DNA of 64,000 nt from Manduca sexta (Eukaryota > Arthropoda > Insecta > Lepidoptera > Sphingidae): assembly GCF_014839805.1 (NCBI RefSeq), contig NC_051138.1:12956983-13020982 (forward strand), written 5' to 3'. The notes below the pieces were generated by a model. The model was not told the DNA's origin. It ran no database searches and worked only from the letters and a program-made list of their open reading frames with translations. The translations under genes were made by a program, and so were the position numbers. This document shows positions 36,201 to 50,300 of the stretch, piece after piece (the first letter of the stretch is position 1; every line of letters starts with the position of its first letter).

Positions 36201-39200
36201 ACTCTTGCATTTTGCTATATATTTAACCTTTTTAGTAACATCAATTAGATGACGTTGTGGAGTACTTTGTGAATTAAATAAATACTTTTAATCAATTTTA
36301 GAATGGAATAAATAGGAGATAAATAAATGAAGTTGTTTCTAAATAAATTCATTAGTGAAGGAAATGAATAGAGAAACGATGTGAACTAACAATACTTATC
36401 AGCGAGATTGCGTGGAAGGCATTATCTAAATATTTGTAATGCCAAGAATACTAGATTTGTATTATACCTTTATCTGATATAAGATTTTTTTAAATCACAT
36501 ATTTTATTAAAATTATGGATTTTTTTCGAATCATTGCGCATGTTTCAGTCTTTCCTTTATAATATTATAATCAAATCAATTTATTTTGCAAAAGACCTAG
36601 TATATACTATGATTTTTATTTTATTTTTTATTTTTATACTTTGATGATTATTTTATTTTTATACAATGATTTATGATGTTTCATATATTACATATGCAAC
36701 ATGTTTCACCATTTTAACGGTATGCAAAGATTTATATACGTACTTCCAATTAGAGAAAGTAGTTACACATTTTTTTTATTTTGTTTTTCAGTTGTTATTA
36801 GTTATATGTAAGTGGTCTATCATAAAGCATATCATCAAAAAAAAAATTGAAAGCGCTAATCTTAGGAACTGCCTGACAGATTTTGAGTTCTTTTCTCTAA
36901 TATCAAGTTAAAGTACTCCTGAGTGCTTTAGGCTATTTATGACCCTGGAGAATCATTCACGTGGGCGGAGCAGCGGGCAAAAGTTAGTCCGTAATAAAAT
37001 CACAAGGGGATCAAAAAATAATTACGACAATGACATATAGATTATTTTTAAAACGAGCACAGCATGACGCAACTGGACCTTATAGTAAATGGAATGGGAT
37101 CCAATAGAATATCCAGTGATGAGAGACGATTAACCTTCGGCAGTCGACACAATTATGCCGGCCTGTTGAAACCGGACACAGGCTGATCCCGGGACACACT
37201 TACGTGGGCCACTATGACCACCTTGTGGTCGCTATCCGGACGGATAAAAGATATATCCTACAACAAAAAAGATTAAACATGCTCTACCTAACGATTAAGA
37301 ATAGGCAACGTGATATTGCTCATATCACAATATAGTCATAAAAAAAACTTGTTGATTATTTTGTTCATTGAAATTCCGATATATTTTCACAACCAAATGG
37401 AAAGAGCCGAAACGTGCCACAATTTCACGGCTGTAAAATTTCAAAACTCAATTTACTAATCCACACGACTTCCATATTGATACATCTAATCCGGTGCGAA
37501 ATCTGTAACGTTTTTTGGTATCAATAAAGTATATCGTTCGATAAATGAATTAATTTTGACAAGGTTTCTTACTTTGCAGCATCTCGATCGCATCGGCTTG
37601 ACTCTTTATTGTTTAGTCACAGTATAATTAAATGAGAATTACATATTAGTACCTCTATTTATTACTTTAAAGGTGAAGATAAACGTCGTGAAGAAATCAG
37701 AAGTTGTCTACACGAAGTTTGAGGGTGTGTGAAGTCTACCCATCCACACTAGGCGAGAGTGGTGGTTGTACTTGAGGCCCGTGCCCAGCAGTGGGACAGT
37801 ATACAGGGCTGATATTATTATATCACTATATTTAGTCTATTCGTTGATAACCTCCTCCTCTTGAAGTCGGTTAAAAACACCTGAATCACAATTCGCCAAA
37901 CTTCATTAGTCGTAAACAAAAACACGTGTTTCCAGGGACATTAGAAAGGTGTCCCCTGGCAAACATAAAAAAGTAACGGATTCAAGACCCCAAGCAGGTG
38001 CTCTACCACCGGTCGGTTGCAGCTTTAATGGGATTATAAAGGCAATATTGCATCGTAAAGCGCTTTATACCTTTATAGTACAATGGTAGGGTCAGGTGTA
38101 TATGATTTTGATTTGTGTCAATTTGGAATAGACAGCTGGGACAGCAGTGGCTAAGGGTAAAACTTTTCGAAGAAGAACCCGAAACAGCGTATAGATACTA
38201 GTATCCATAAACTGTTTGCAAATCGTTCTAATGATAATTAGATTTTACATAAGATAAGCAGCGATAGCCTAGTTGGTTGTGGAACGGACTGCCGAGACTT
38301 ATGTCCGCAGGTTCAAATCCCAAGGGCACACACCTCTGATTTTTCTAAACAATGGTGTGGATATTCTTTGTGAATTATCGCTTGCTTTAACAGTGAAGGA
38401 AAACATCGTGAGGAAACCTGCATACCTGAGAAGTTCTCTATAGGAATTTCGAGGGTGTGTGAAGTCTACCAATCCGCACTAGACCAGCGTGGTGGACTAA
38501 GGCCTAAATCCTCTCAGTAGTAGAGGAGGCCCATGCTCAGCAGTGGGCAAGTATATAATACAGGGCTGATATTATTAAGCAAGGCAAGCCGGCAGGAATA
38601 TATAGGTTATAATAACTCTTCACCACTGTGGGACAGTGTTGGTCAAATTGGCAGCAGCCGCATGAAAGACCTTTGCTAGTTTCTAAAATGATATTATTCT
38701 AGGATGTGGTCTAACAAAAGGTAGAAGGTATGGTTCAAAGAGCTGGTAGGTGTCGACCGCACCAAATCTTCGTATGTGAGATATCTGACATTCTCAGTAA
38801 AGGCCAGGTCAAAAGTACCCTGAACCGGCGGGAATGTGACAATTGATGAAGGTGGAGGAAGCGAGAGAAGTATGCCAGAATTTTACAAAATGGCAATCCA
38901 TTGTCTCAACCCATCCCTGTAAGATAGAGATATGCATGTATATGTGGTCTAACAGCGAAACATCGCAATTACTGGAGATTATAGTTGGAACATTCGAGCG
39001 CAGCTTGCAGTCATCAGAGATATAAATAGGTAATGCCTTGATAGCTATCTAGGACTAGCGAATGACTCCTCGGTCTCTAAGATTTGGGCTATAAAACAAA
39101 TATAAGAATAAGCTTATAAAATCATTATACCTTGTTACAATAATTTCGCGCATTTTGCCTTTTGGTTTATAGTAACCGATGGTACTTCAATTAAATTGGG

Positions 39201-42200
39201 AGAGATAATCGACGTAGCTTCCCATTCGTTGCGCGTCAGTTCGAACTCCTGTATTCGAGATAAACGTAAATCGTATTCTGATATAAGGCAACCACCAATC
39301 TTCTTAGCTCCTTGTCACTCAAAATGTTCTGTCCAAGTTAACGAAGTATAGCGAATAGAAATTGTGTATTTGAGATTATACAATATTTTGTATTTTTTAT
39401 TTGTTGAACAACAATATAAAATTATGTGTACCCTCTGTGCATTGGCTATTTGATATAGCTGAGTGTTTAAGGAAATAAAAATTATGTTGCAATATGGATT
39501 TTTTTTTTATTTATTTCTTTTATTTAAGAATACACAGTCGCAAACACAAATTCGTTTCTTTTACGATTCCCACAAATTAACAATTTTGGAATAGGTCATT
39601 ATATTATTAAGAGAGCGATTTCAGGGAAACGTCAACATTTCGACCAAACCGATTATAAAATGACAATTTCAATTAAACCTACCAATTTCTCATAGCTTAA
39701 CCCACTCACATTGTACCACCAATTGTGAGCGCAGTATTGTCCAAACAAACAGACGGACTGCCAACAAATAACGAACCTCTAACGAACGGAAAAGTGTCAA
39801 ACCGACACATGCAAAAGTTGTATCGTCTCACAAACGTGTTCTTGTTGCGGAACAGGCGCGAGTTGCGTCGGATTAAAAATAAAAGTGATTGCATGAAGTT
39901 CTTCAAAGTCTCCGTTTCATTTTAGTCAAATGTTATTCTAATATTCTGCGATGGCTCGTAATTGGCTTATTTCATTCATTTTTTTATATATAGTATAATA
40001 ATAATAATAATAATAATAATATCAGCCCTGTATTATATACTGTCCCACTGCTGAGCACGGGCCTCCTCTACTACTGAGAGGGATTAGGCCTTAGTCCACC
40101 ACGCTGGCCTAGTGCGGATTGGTAGACTTCACAGACCCTCGAAATTCCTATAGAGAATGTATAGTATAGATGCATTAAATAAAATTAATAAATATTGTCT
40201 TATCAAATATAGAGGCTATTTAAATAAAAGTTATTGCGAAATAAATTGGTTATTAAAATGATTATCAGCAGATCAATTTCGACAAATTTTTATATGTAAA
40301 CACGACTTCCGAGGTGGCTTAGTACGGTACGACTGAAGTCTAAGGTCTCGCGGCGGAATCCCGGATTCAGTAAAATGGTAATGGGTTTTTCTACTAAGTA
40401 TCAGCCCGGAGTCTGCTATTTGTGCCTCATATGGCGATAGGCTCGCCCCTACATGGGAAGGAATAAGCAGTGCGAAAAGTGAATGCACCAATTGCGCCTC
40501 TGCCTACACCTTCGGAAGCAAGGCCGTGAGAAGATCAATATTATTTAAGCACTTCTTTACATAACGTGTACCACGACAATAAATTATTCTTTATTTCTAT
40601 ATATAAGACATTAATCAATGCTCAACGAAGCGAATCACACAACATTACCGACTGCTAAGTAACTAAAGTTATTTTCATTCCTATCTATAGACTATTGTGT
40701 TTCTACCTTTACCTTTTGCAAACACATTATTGTTTATTCTGAAACATTTCATATATTCTTTTGTTCACATTAAATCCATTCCTATCGAATCTGACAGAAA
40801 TAGTTTGAATGGGAATGCTATGAAAATTACGCAGCAATGCCTATTGTAAATCACTCGTTCACATCAAGCTATTGTGAGCGCTGCATTATTATTTCGCTTT
40901 TCTATCCTTAACTAGCCGTCCAGTAGTGTCCGCTTTAATTCAGCGCTGTGACAGCTGAAAGATCCTTTAACTCGCGTGGTCAATCAGGAAAGGCTCCTGT
41001 CCAATAATTTTCAAATGGAATTTATCGGATAAATTAAATATTTTAACAAATCCATTGGTATTCTTGACATGAGAATATTTTTTCATTGACATTTAAAACT
41101 TGATTTTAAATGTTTTAAATCAAATGAATTAATTTTAATCATTCCTTTAAACAATTTATCTTTTATATATAGCCGATGGGTATAAATTAAGTTTTAGTGC
41201 GATTACAAATAAACGTTAATGTCCTTCTGAATTTTATGCATATTTTCACATCGGCTTCTTACAGAATGGGCATTTTCATGCTATTTAAAGAGTTAAATGG
41301 GAACTTTCGTACACAGCCGTATAGAAAAATAGCATTCATTGGTTACACATGATGAAAAAATAAAAATCATAAAAAAAAAACAAATTTAAATTCAGAATCC
41401 AATATAATCGAATCCATTGCTTCGAGCAATAAGACCGCCAATTGTACCTCCTTTCAGCCTTCATTGTTTAAATAAAGCTCAGTGTTTTGTATATAGTGTA
41501 CAATAAAGCTATGAAATAAATAAATAAATAATTGATAAAAAAGAAATATTAATCGGGTCAAGACATTTTAGATTTAAAAACAGAACCATTAACTAATCGT
41601 TGGTCACATAGAGTCCAAAATAATTTCCCACGGTTGTTCAAGGAACCGCGTCGCAAGACGTCGCGGCCAGTAGACCGTGGCTTCACACGGAGTGTGTGAA
41701 CCCGGGTTATACGAGATGAGCCGTGCCCGACTCACGTGTGTTACCGTACCTTCGGTGAGACAAGGGCGCAATCGCAATACCGCAACTGAACAACAAGATT
41801 GTGTCGCCCCAATATATAAAAAAAAACGCACTAATATGACAAAGGCAGTATGGCCTTCTGGCGAAACGAGACTGTACTAGATGCGTGACTTTGTTCTTCC
41901 TCATAAAATTAAGTTTTAAGGTCCATCGGCATACTTAACTCATTTTAAGAATTTTAAACATTTGTTCTTTCTTACCGAAGGTACGATGTGATATGATATC
42001 TTTACAATATTTATGATATGGTATAAATAATTAAGAAAGAAATTATTGTAAAAAATAGTCGCTTTTTAATTATTCCTATTTGACCTGAGATTGATGTTAT
42101 GGGTGCTTTTCTTTTTATTATTATCAATGTCATTTGAAAAGTAGGTATTGCGATTTCAGTATTTAAACATTTCCTTTTCTAAATATACTAATGATCTAAA

Positions 42201-45200
42201 AGCATTTTTATAATACAATTACTTTTGGAATCTACTAGGTTAGCAAAAACAATTGTAATCTTACTTCATTCTTATTGTACACTCATAATAGAAATTATTC
42301 TAAACCTAGATTTGCTAGCCATCCCTCCTTTTCCTTGGCTTTATAACCCGACCCATTTAAATAGTATGGACATTAATAAATTCATTAGTCAATCTGTTTC
42401 AATTTATTCCGATCGACAGTTCAAGGCGGTTTCTTTCTTCGTCACAGTTCCTTAGGCACCCAGGTTCCCACAGCGACCTGACCCGTAATTTATTGGCCCT
42501 CGGACACCGCCTTAGCAGAACTACCTGCAGGTGCACCCTAAGAAACTAGGGCTGTCGCAAAAGTGTTTTGGAGGTAATAAATAAAAAATAAAATACTTTA
42601 TTTATTACGTAGGCGAACAAAGTTGCACTTATGATACGTCAATACAAAGCCTAAGAATAATTATTATTATTTCTAAACAACTATTAAAATTACTTATATA
42701 ACTATGGACATTTTAAGTAAATTAGGGATAAAATTTATAATAAAAACAAGGTACAAACCGAAGTAACCAGCTCGGGCTGGCAAGTAGGGGAAAATAGAAG
42801 AATAACGCGTCGCGATCCTCACCGGCGAGGACATGAACCCTAACCTAGCTAACCTACCAGCCTTTCATTAGCTACCTAAGTGATGACTACCCGAAGAAGA
42901 AAGGCAGAAAGAAACTCCGGGCTTTCATTTTTGTCATCAATTGTTGAGTACATCTTTTGAATTTTTTTTCCAAGTATTTCTTGTACATAGTCACAATAGT
43001 TATATAAGCTAATGCACGCACATCACCGTTAACATGGGATAAGATGAAATCCAATCGATTAAACCTGGAGTGGCATAAAATAAAATTAAAGATAGGAAAT
43101 AAAATTAAAGATAGAAATAGAGGTTAAAGATAGGTTATTAAAACTATAAGTGTTGGTGATATTAGTGAGATGACAAGATGTCAGTAGATATTTTAATAGT
43201 TATTTAAATAATTGTGAGTACATGAGGTTCATTTGAAGTTAAAATCTTCAGGTTGCGTAGGTACGTATGCACGTAAAACTAATTTGTTTTTTGTATCTAC
43301 TAATTCTATGAAATTCGACTTTTTATTTTTATTTGTATTTCTCGTTTTCATATAATTACAAACACTGCAGCATTGAAAAAACATAAACTTAAATGTAATA
43401 AAAAAAAATAAAAAAATCGTTGTGGCAGCCCTGTGCGCATTCACCGTGAATTGTGTGATTTTCTTAAGTTGCGGACACATGAGGTCATAGTTAAAATAAG
43501 TAAAAACTTAAGGAGGGGCGTTATGGGAAACGAACACGGTAACATCACATTACGAGCACCGAACTTTACCACTACATACGTAATACATTGAACATAATTG
43601 ACCACGCTTTGCGCTAATTGTTTGTTATATTAGATTTTATAACCGATTTCAAAAAAGGAGGCGTTCTATTCGTCGTGTTTTTATGCTCAGCGATTCCTTC
43701 TCGGACGACGCGTCTATTTTGTATTTATAACTTTTTAAACACTGAAAATAAAAAGAATTTTTATATAAGCATTGTTAACTAAAAAGAAGTCCGTCAACCC
43801 TATATTAAATTATTGCTATATTTACGTAGTACATATAACACACACACTCACGCCTTTTATCCCCGGAGAGGTAGGCAAAGTCGCAACAGGTACACGCAAT
43901 TTTTGCCTTGAATATTCCCCCCATAATGTAATAGGGGACAAGGCTATCGCCATATCGAACACAAATTCCAGACTACGGACTGATACTGAGTAGAATAACC
44001 AATATAATTTTGCCCGACCTAGGGATCTAACCTTAGTCCTGTCATACTGTGTTACAACTACTCCATCAAGCAAGTAAAATATAATGTAGACCTTTAAATC
44101 TAGACAACAAAACGATGAATTTCTTTATATTGACTACTTTAACGCAAATCTTTATAGAAAAAGGGAACTATTATGAAATGTCACGGTAGAATGCATTGAA
44201 AAGGATATTCCTTGTACTGCGTCATATGAGTTATAGTTAGAAAAACTCTAATGGATCCCATTGTTCTCGCCAAGGATACCTTGTTTTTTTTTTCCAGTTT
44301 CGCAAATTAATTACAAGCCTTGTTTCCGTAGTTATGTAAAGATTACAATGGGATGAGTGAGTGCATAAATGAGGTATACGAACATACTAGTATTAACGTG
44401 GTTTTAGAAATATTGTTCTTTTTAGCAAAAAAATTTAAATCGTATAAAAAGTATGTCTTCATTTTGTTTATATTATATATATTTTTAATTTAACTATACA
44501 CGCCCAAATTTTCACCATGTAATGCAATTTATAAAATATAATTAATACCCAATAATGACTACACGTATATAATCCTTTTTTATATTAAATTTATTGCAAT
44601 CCACAATTGTTAAAATGTAAGTTTGAAAAATTAAATAAAGTACATAATCGTGGACCGTGTAGGGCGCAGCAACATATAGGAGAGGGAGAACGTCGTTCCA
44701 TATATAAAATGACTCACGCGCATATACAATATAGAGCGATTTCCTTAATATTTCAGTGGAAAACATACGCCCGATACCCGTTCCCACGACCACGCTCCAA
44801 GAATCATGACTTTTCCGTCCGACTGCGCATGCGCTCACGCATCCATACTTGTGTGAACTATATCGCATTATGTGTTAACTATACTAAATATTGTACGAAT
44901 CTGTAATATCTGGACTTATTAATGCGAGATGGATGAAAATAATTTGAATTTACTATCCTGGGGCCTTATTCTCTATCCCGCACGTTATTTTAACAGTGCG
45001 TGACAAGCACGTAACACAACGCATCATGTTTAGGACTATAGAGATTTGGCTTACAGAATACCATCCCACGCAAATTTCTCGAAGATAACATGACACGCCC
45101 GCGTTATGAGTTTACACTATCATACAGAATAAGGGCCCTGGGGCGTTTCTACACCACATATCATTTTGACAGTACGTAACAAGCTCTTAACGCGCCGTGT

Positions 45201-47341
45201 CATACAGAATAAGGACCCTGAGTTCAGAGGCTTACTTGTGTTGCTTAACTTAAATATAATATGTAGGTACATCCTTTGATAACTTTAATTTATTAAACGT
45301 TTCAGGTTATACTAATTATTCATAGCATTAATAAACGTGATCATTTATCGTCTTTTGGATTGACATAATGACATCAGATAAAACAGTTACTAACCTATTA
45401 ATTAATGCGTTCTCTTCAGACACTTGTACACTAGAACTATTTAATTAAAAGTGATCACTACATAAGGCTACCTATAAATAAAGAGGACAGACTTACTAAA
45501 TACATTTTTTTTGGGACCCCACAGCAATTGATGATAAACGACGTGGGATTCAGATAGTGTCGACTAACGAGAGATTATTAACCATCGCCAGTGGAGAGGA
45601 CTAGGTATGTCTCCCAGCTTACCTTTATATGTGTCATTCGATGGTAATATAGGTTAGAACTGGCAGTGAACCGCTTCCCGCAATGCTGGCACTGGTGAGG
45701 CTTCTCCCCTGAATGGATTCTTCTGTGCGTGTTGAGACTGCTTGAGGTGCTAAACCCTTTGTTGCACACCATACAGACATGAGGTTTCTCGCCTGTTAAC
45801 AAAATTTTAAAAGGTTAGATAATGGCCCAGCTGGTGGATCTATGCTTTAGATTAACGTTGTATATATTTTGGTACATGCGAGGTTATTGTGATGACAAAA
45901 TATCGGTATTGAACCCACAAAGTTATAATTTATAGTGCAAATAAGCTGCAATTGGACTATAGAACGACTTTTAATAATCACAAAAAAACATGTAAGAGGC
46001 CAATATGAAAATCTCAATATCAATGCAACTAGGGTAGTTGACGCCTTTTTTTAAATACATTTATCAAAAATGTATTTCATTCAAAATCTATCGAAAAAGA
46101 ATTTTCAAAATCCACGCAATAATAAATAAGTTATAAGGTTTGAAATTTGGTGGAAAGGAAAGCTGTCAAATTACAGTAATAGTGAAATGTGACGTCACCC
46201 AGAGCCACTGGCCATAAAACTGCGTGAATGAGAAAAGGACAGCGCGATAACCCCACCTAGTCCCCACTTTTGCTCACGAGAATAATGGAAATATGAATAA
46301 CTGCTTTATTTTTTATCCAATTTTTATGTTGATTTCATAGTAGAATTTCTTTTTCATATTACTTTCTGCTATATATAAAGTAATAAACTAAATAAAAAAT
46401 AGGAAACGATCCTATTACTTTGCAACTTATTTCAGGAGTAATATAAAGAGAATAGAATAGGGTTACATATTGTTCTAAGTTTAAAACCTTATAAGAAACC
46501 TGTTAAATCTATAATAAGGAACTTTTTCTTAAAATTATTAGAATTCTTTATTGAATTACCATGTTAATAAAACCCGTTTCACAATATTCAAGTAAGGGTT
46601 ATTCACCAGTTAGTGTATTAAAAAATTGGAACCAATAATTATCATACAACAAACATATCAAATTGTTTTCGGTCGTCGTATATTTGTCGATACTCTTCAA
46701 CTACTAAAGTGCTCAGAAAACTTCACTCAGGTATTTATGTTGAGGATATCCTTACCTGTGTGCGTTCTCATATGCCGCTTCAACAACGAAGGTCTGTCAA
46801 AAGCCTTCCCACAGACTTCACAAGGTAATAGCGCTCGTTCTGACTTTGCAGGTCTTCTTTGGATTTTTGGCGTCATGTCTAATAGTTCGTTTGATGATCC
46901 TGCTGATGAAGATGTGAGGGAATCGCCTGAGACTGATTTATGTTCGTCTTCTGCGCCCGACGGTGGGGAAATTGGTAGAAGGACACGAGATAGTAAAGAC
47001 GTGGAAAGGTCTAAAGGCGAGTCTGCGAACAAAAAAATTTAGACTTCCGTGAGAAATTGATCCTCATTGGTAATTTTGAATGTACGATTAATTACTACAA
47101 TTACTTTGGTAAAATAATTTTCCTTATATGTGTTCAAAATTGTTTACATGAACATACAAAATATGAAATACTAGCTTTTGCTCGAGGCTCCGCCGCGTTA
47201 TAAAGGTTTTCAGGCTAAAGTTTTCCGTTATAAAAGTCACGCTATATATTTTCCCGGGAACCTATGTTCTTTCTAGGGTCTCAAACTGTCTCCATACCAA
47301 ATTTCATCTTAATACGTTGGGTAATTTTTGAGTTTAACTCG

Positions 47342-47373
<32 letters not shown>

Positions 47374-50300
47374 TGCACTCCAGGAATAAAGGGCTATCCA
47401 ACACAAAAATATTTTTTCAGTTTGAACCGGTAATTCCTGAAATTAGCGCGTTCAAACAAACAAACAAATTAACAAACTCTTCAGCTTTATATAATAGTAT
47501 AAATAAGTACTACTATCAAATTTAAATATAATATACTCATACCCTCCAACAACAGTACAATAAAAATGAAAAAAATACAAATGGATGATTTGAAAGCGAA
47601 TAGTAAACTAAACCAAAATTGAGAAAGATGTAATACTTAAAACAACTTTGTTAAAATGACCTGAAAAGTAACGGAGACACGTCAAGCAACTGGCAAGCAA
47701 TAAAATCAGACGGTCATTAGCAACTATTTTATACACATTATTTAATCAAACACGATTTTGTCTAAGAATGTCATTTCTAGAAACGGCTCCCTTACGCAAA
47801 TTACATAAAATACTACGACTAATCCAGTTGAAAATTAACATTGTATAAAATTAAATTCTTATTGATTATACAAAGCATAAAACATACCTCCGAGCATTAT
47901 CCGGTGATTAATAAGTCGAAAATTATATACGAGATCAAATACGGTGCCAATCAAGCGAAATTTTTTAATGAACAAACTTTATTGACAACCGTAAATTTTG
48001 CTATGGATATTTAGACAATTTATGTTTATTACGACTCGTCTTGGATGTTTGAGTACCGTCTTAATTGGTCCCGATTTCGACTTTTACTATACATGGCTAC
48101 GCTTTTCTTGTATTTCCGATTGATTGCACGTAATATTACCCAACGTTGATGTGTTCACACACACTCGTACCTTTAATATGGTAGAGGCGTCAATGGTGTA
48201 CCCAGACTCCGTTGATACTGAGTAGAAAAAAATAATATTACTTTGCACAGCCAGGGACCAAACCTGAGACCTCAGCACTGCAGTCGGCCCGTAATACAAC
48301 TACGCTATAAAAGCAGTTGGTGTTTTTGTAGTAGAACAATCTTCTAGGTCCAGAATTTTCTCCTAGAGTATGTCTACTACGTTAATATACCCCACTATAA
48401 AACATATAAAAATAACCTATTATTTTATGGAGTTGACCCTTTTGATAAATCTAGCTATTATAAATGAATAGTGATAAAATATTTCTAACTAAATAATATG
48501 GTCACTTCTAATATAGACGTTGATCAATAATTTCAGATCAATACATTATTTATAAAGATTTTGCTGTCCTATATTATGGATCTAAACCATCATAAACATT
48601 CAAAACATTATTCTGAATTCAGAATACCCGAAACCCAAAACACACTCACCCTGACACTCACATTTAATACTTCTCTTTCGTACCCCAGTTCGCTGAAGAA
48701 CATCACTCATAAGTATGAAGTCATAATCACAATCAGCCACATGAAGTTCACTGCTGAACATTCTGTTACATAGTTTCTACTAACTTAAATATAGCCAACC
48801 ACTCGACCTTGACAATAAAACCTGCAACCAACCCATCATATCCAACCCTTCAGAAAGAAAAGATCCCCATCGATAGATGTTAGCAATAAATCTTTCCTCT
48901 TGTAACGTCTCGAGATGGTACGAATTAATTAGCCGCCGCAAGTTTCTATTCTAGATCTTACGATACAACATTTCGTTATCGGGATTAACGGATAGGTATA
49001 TTTCAAGATGGAAGGATACGAAACACTCGATATGGTGCGGCCGACGGACAGATGGCGATGTGATATCATCGGCCGCTAGTTGGCTGTCTTCGGTTAGTTT
49101 TGCCTACTTTATTTTACTTGCCCGCTTTATTAAATATGAATTCCAGTTTTAATATAGTAATTTTATGAAGGATTGAGGGAATGAATTTTACTTATTTTTT
49201 TATTTACGATTATGCTGGAATTGTTGTTAAAATTAAAGTATGATCGTTAATTTATGATAGTATTTCAGTTGGATTACCATTTTTATTAATAGCTTACTTC
49301 GGCTAGGAACTGTACGCATCTAGGTACAATTCGCGGCTCAGCTAACACACATTTCTATGAGTTCATTGATTCGAATAAATACTTTAATCACCGAGAATTA
49401 CAATATGTGACAGAAAAGGCAATACGCTCCCCTCTCCGCAACAATAAGCCCAGTGTAATGTTGATGTACTAGTTGCGTCTCTGCTTAACTTTTCGGGGTT
49501 GGTGCATATGTATGTAAATTGTAAATAACATCATTAGTACAGTAATACATATATACATCATTTTATTTCTTCTTCCCTGTCAGCTCCAGCTGGCTTTTTT
49601 GTTTACTATATTTTTCAGTTATTTTATTTTCAATATAAATTGTCTTTGTTTATATATGCTAATATAATTAAGTAATAATTAAATATTCTCATGTACCTTG
49701 ACTTATCATACGTGCAACTATGTTCGCCTGCGTGATGAATAAAGAATTTTATTTATTTATTTAAAACGTCATTATAGTCTTTGGATTTTTCGAAATGGTT
49801 ACAAGTAGGTACTTTACAAACAAGTGTTTATAAAAACGCACGCAAATTTTCTCACGGCTTTTTTATCGACGAAACCTGATATGTAAATATATTCGTGCAA
49901 GATAATATGTGATGAGAATTTGCTAGTTCAAGACACTACGGTTCTAAGACTTAGTTTTTTATATTATAAGATTTTTAAAAGCATTTTTGCTTTATATTAG
50001 TTTGAAGTCTGGAATTTGTGCCTGGTATGGCAATATTCTCGCCCCCATTACTCACTCACATTGTCTCTGCCTACCCTTTCAGGATAAAGGCGTGATGTAT
50101 GAATGTCTGTTTAAGATTTATAATAGAATCATTTTTCAATTGATGTTGTTGTCTTTGATTTGTAGATATCTATTTTGTCCCTTACGTCACATGTAATTTG
50201 ACAACGAATCCCACCTTTGTAAAAGTCGTATTTATTTCTATCTCACAATAATCAGCGAACATAACGCTTCTAACATCAATTCCAAAATAATATTATAATA

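Larger units (their letters stand above)
23228..45622 (-). other. Large PRDM intron (22.4 kb), repeat-filled
   Basis: No other gene recognised on either strand. It holds the SINE, MITE, LINE and Helitron-like copies listed separately, separated by AT-rich unique DNA. Less AT-rich unique blocks that could be regulatory: 26030-26270, 28090-28300, 41590-41890 and 44640-44880. Confidence 0.7.

Noticed and set aside
44607..44906. Overlapping open frames of about 100 codons on both strands
   Set aside because: No recognisable domain or splice context, and mutually exclusive.
46626..47042. 138-codon open frame on the plus strand
   Set aside because: Antisense to the PRDM exon with PLDLS and finger 1, which has proper splice sites and domain content on the minus strand.
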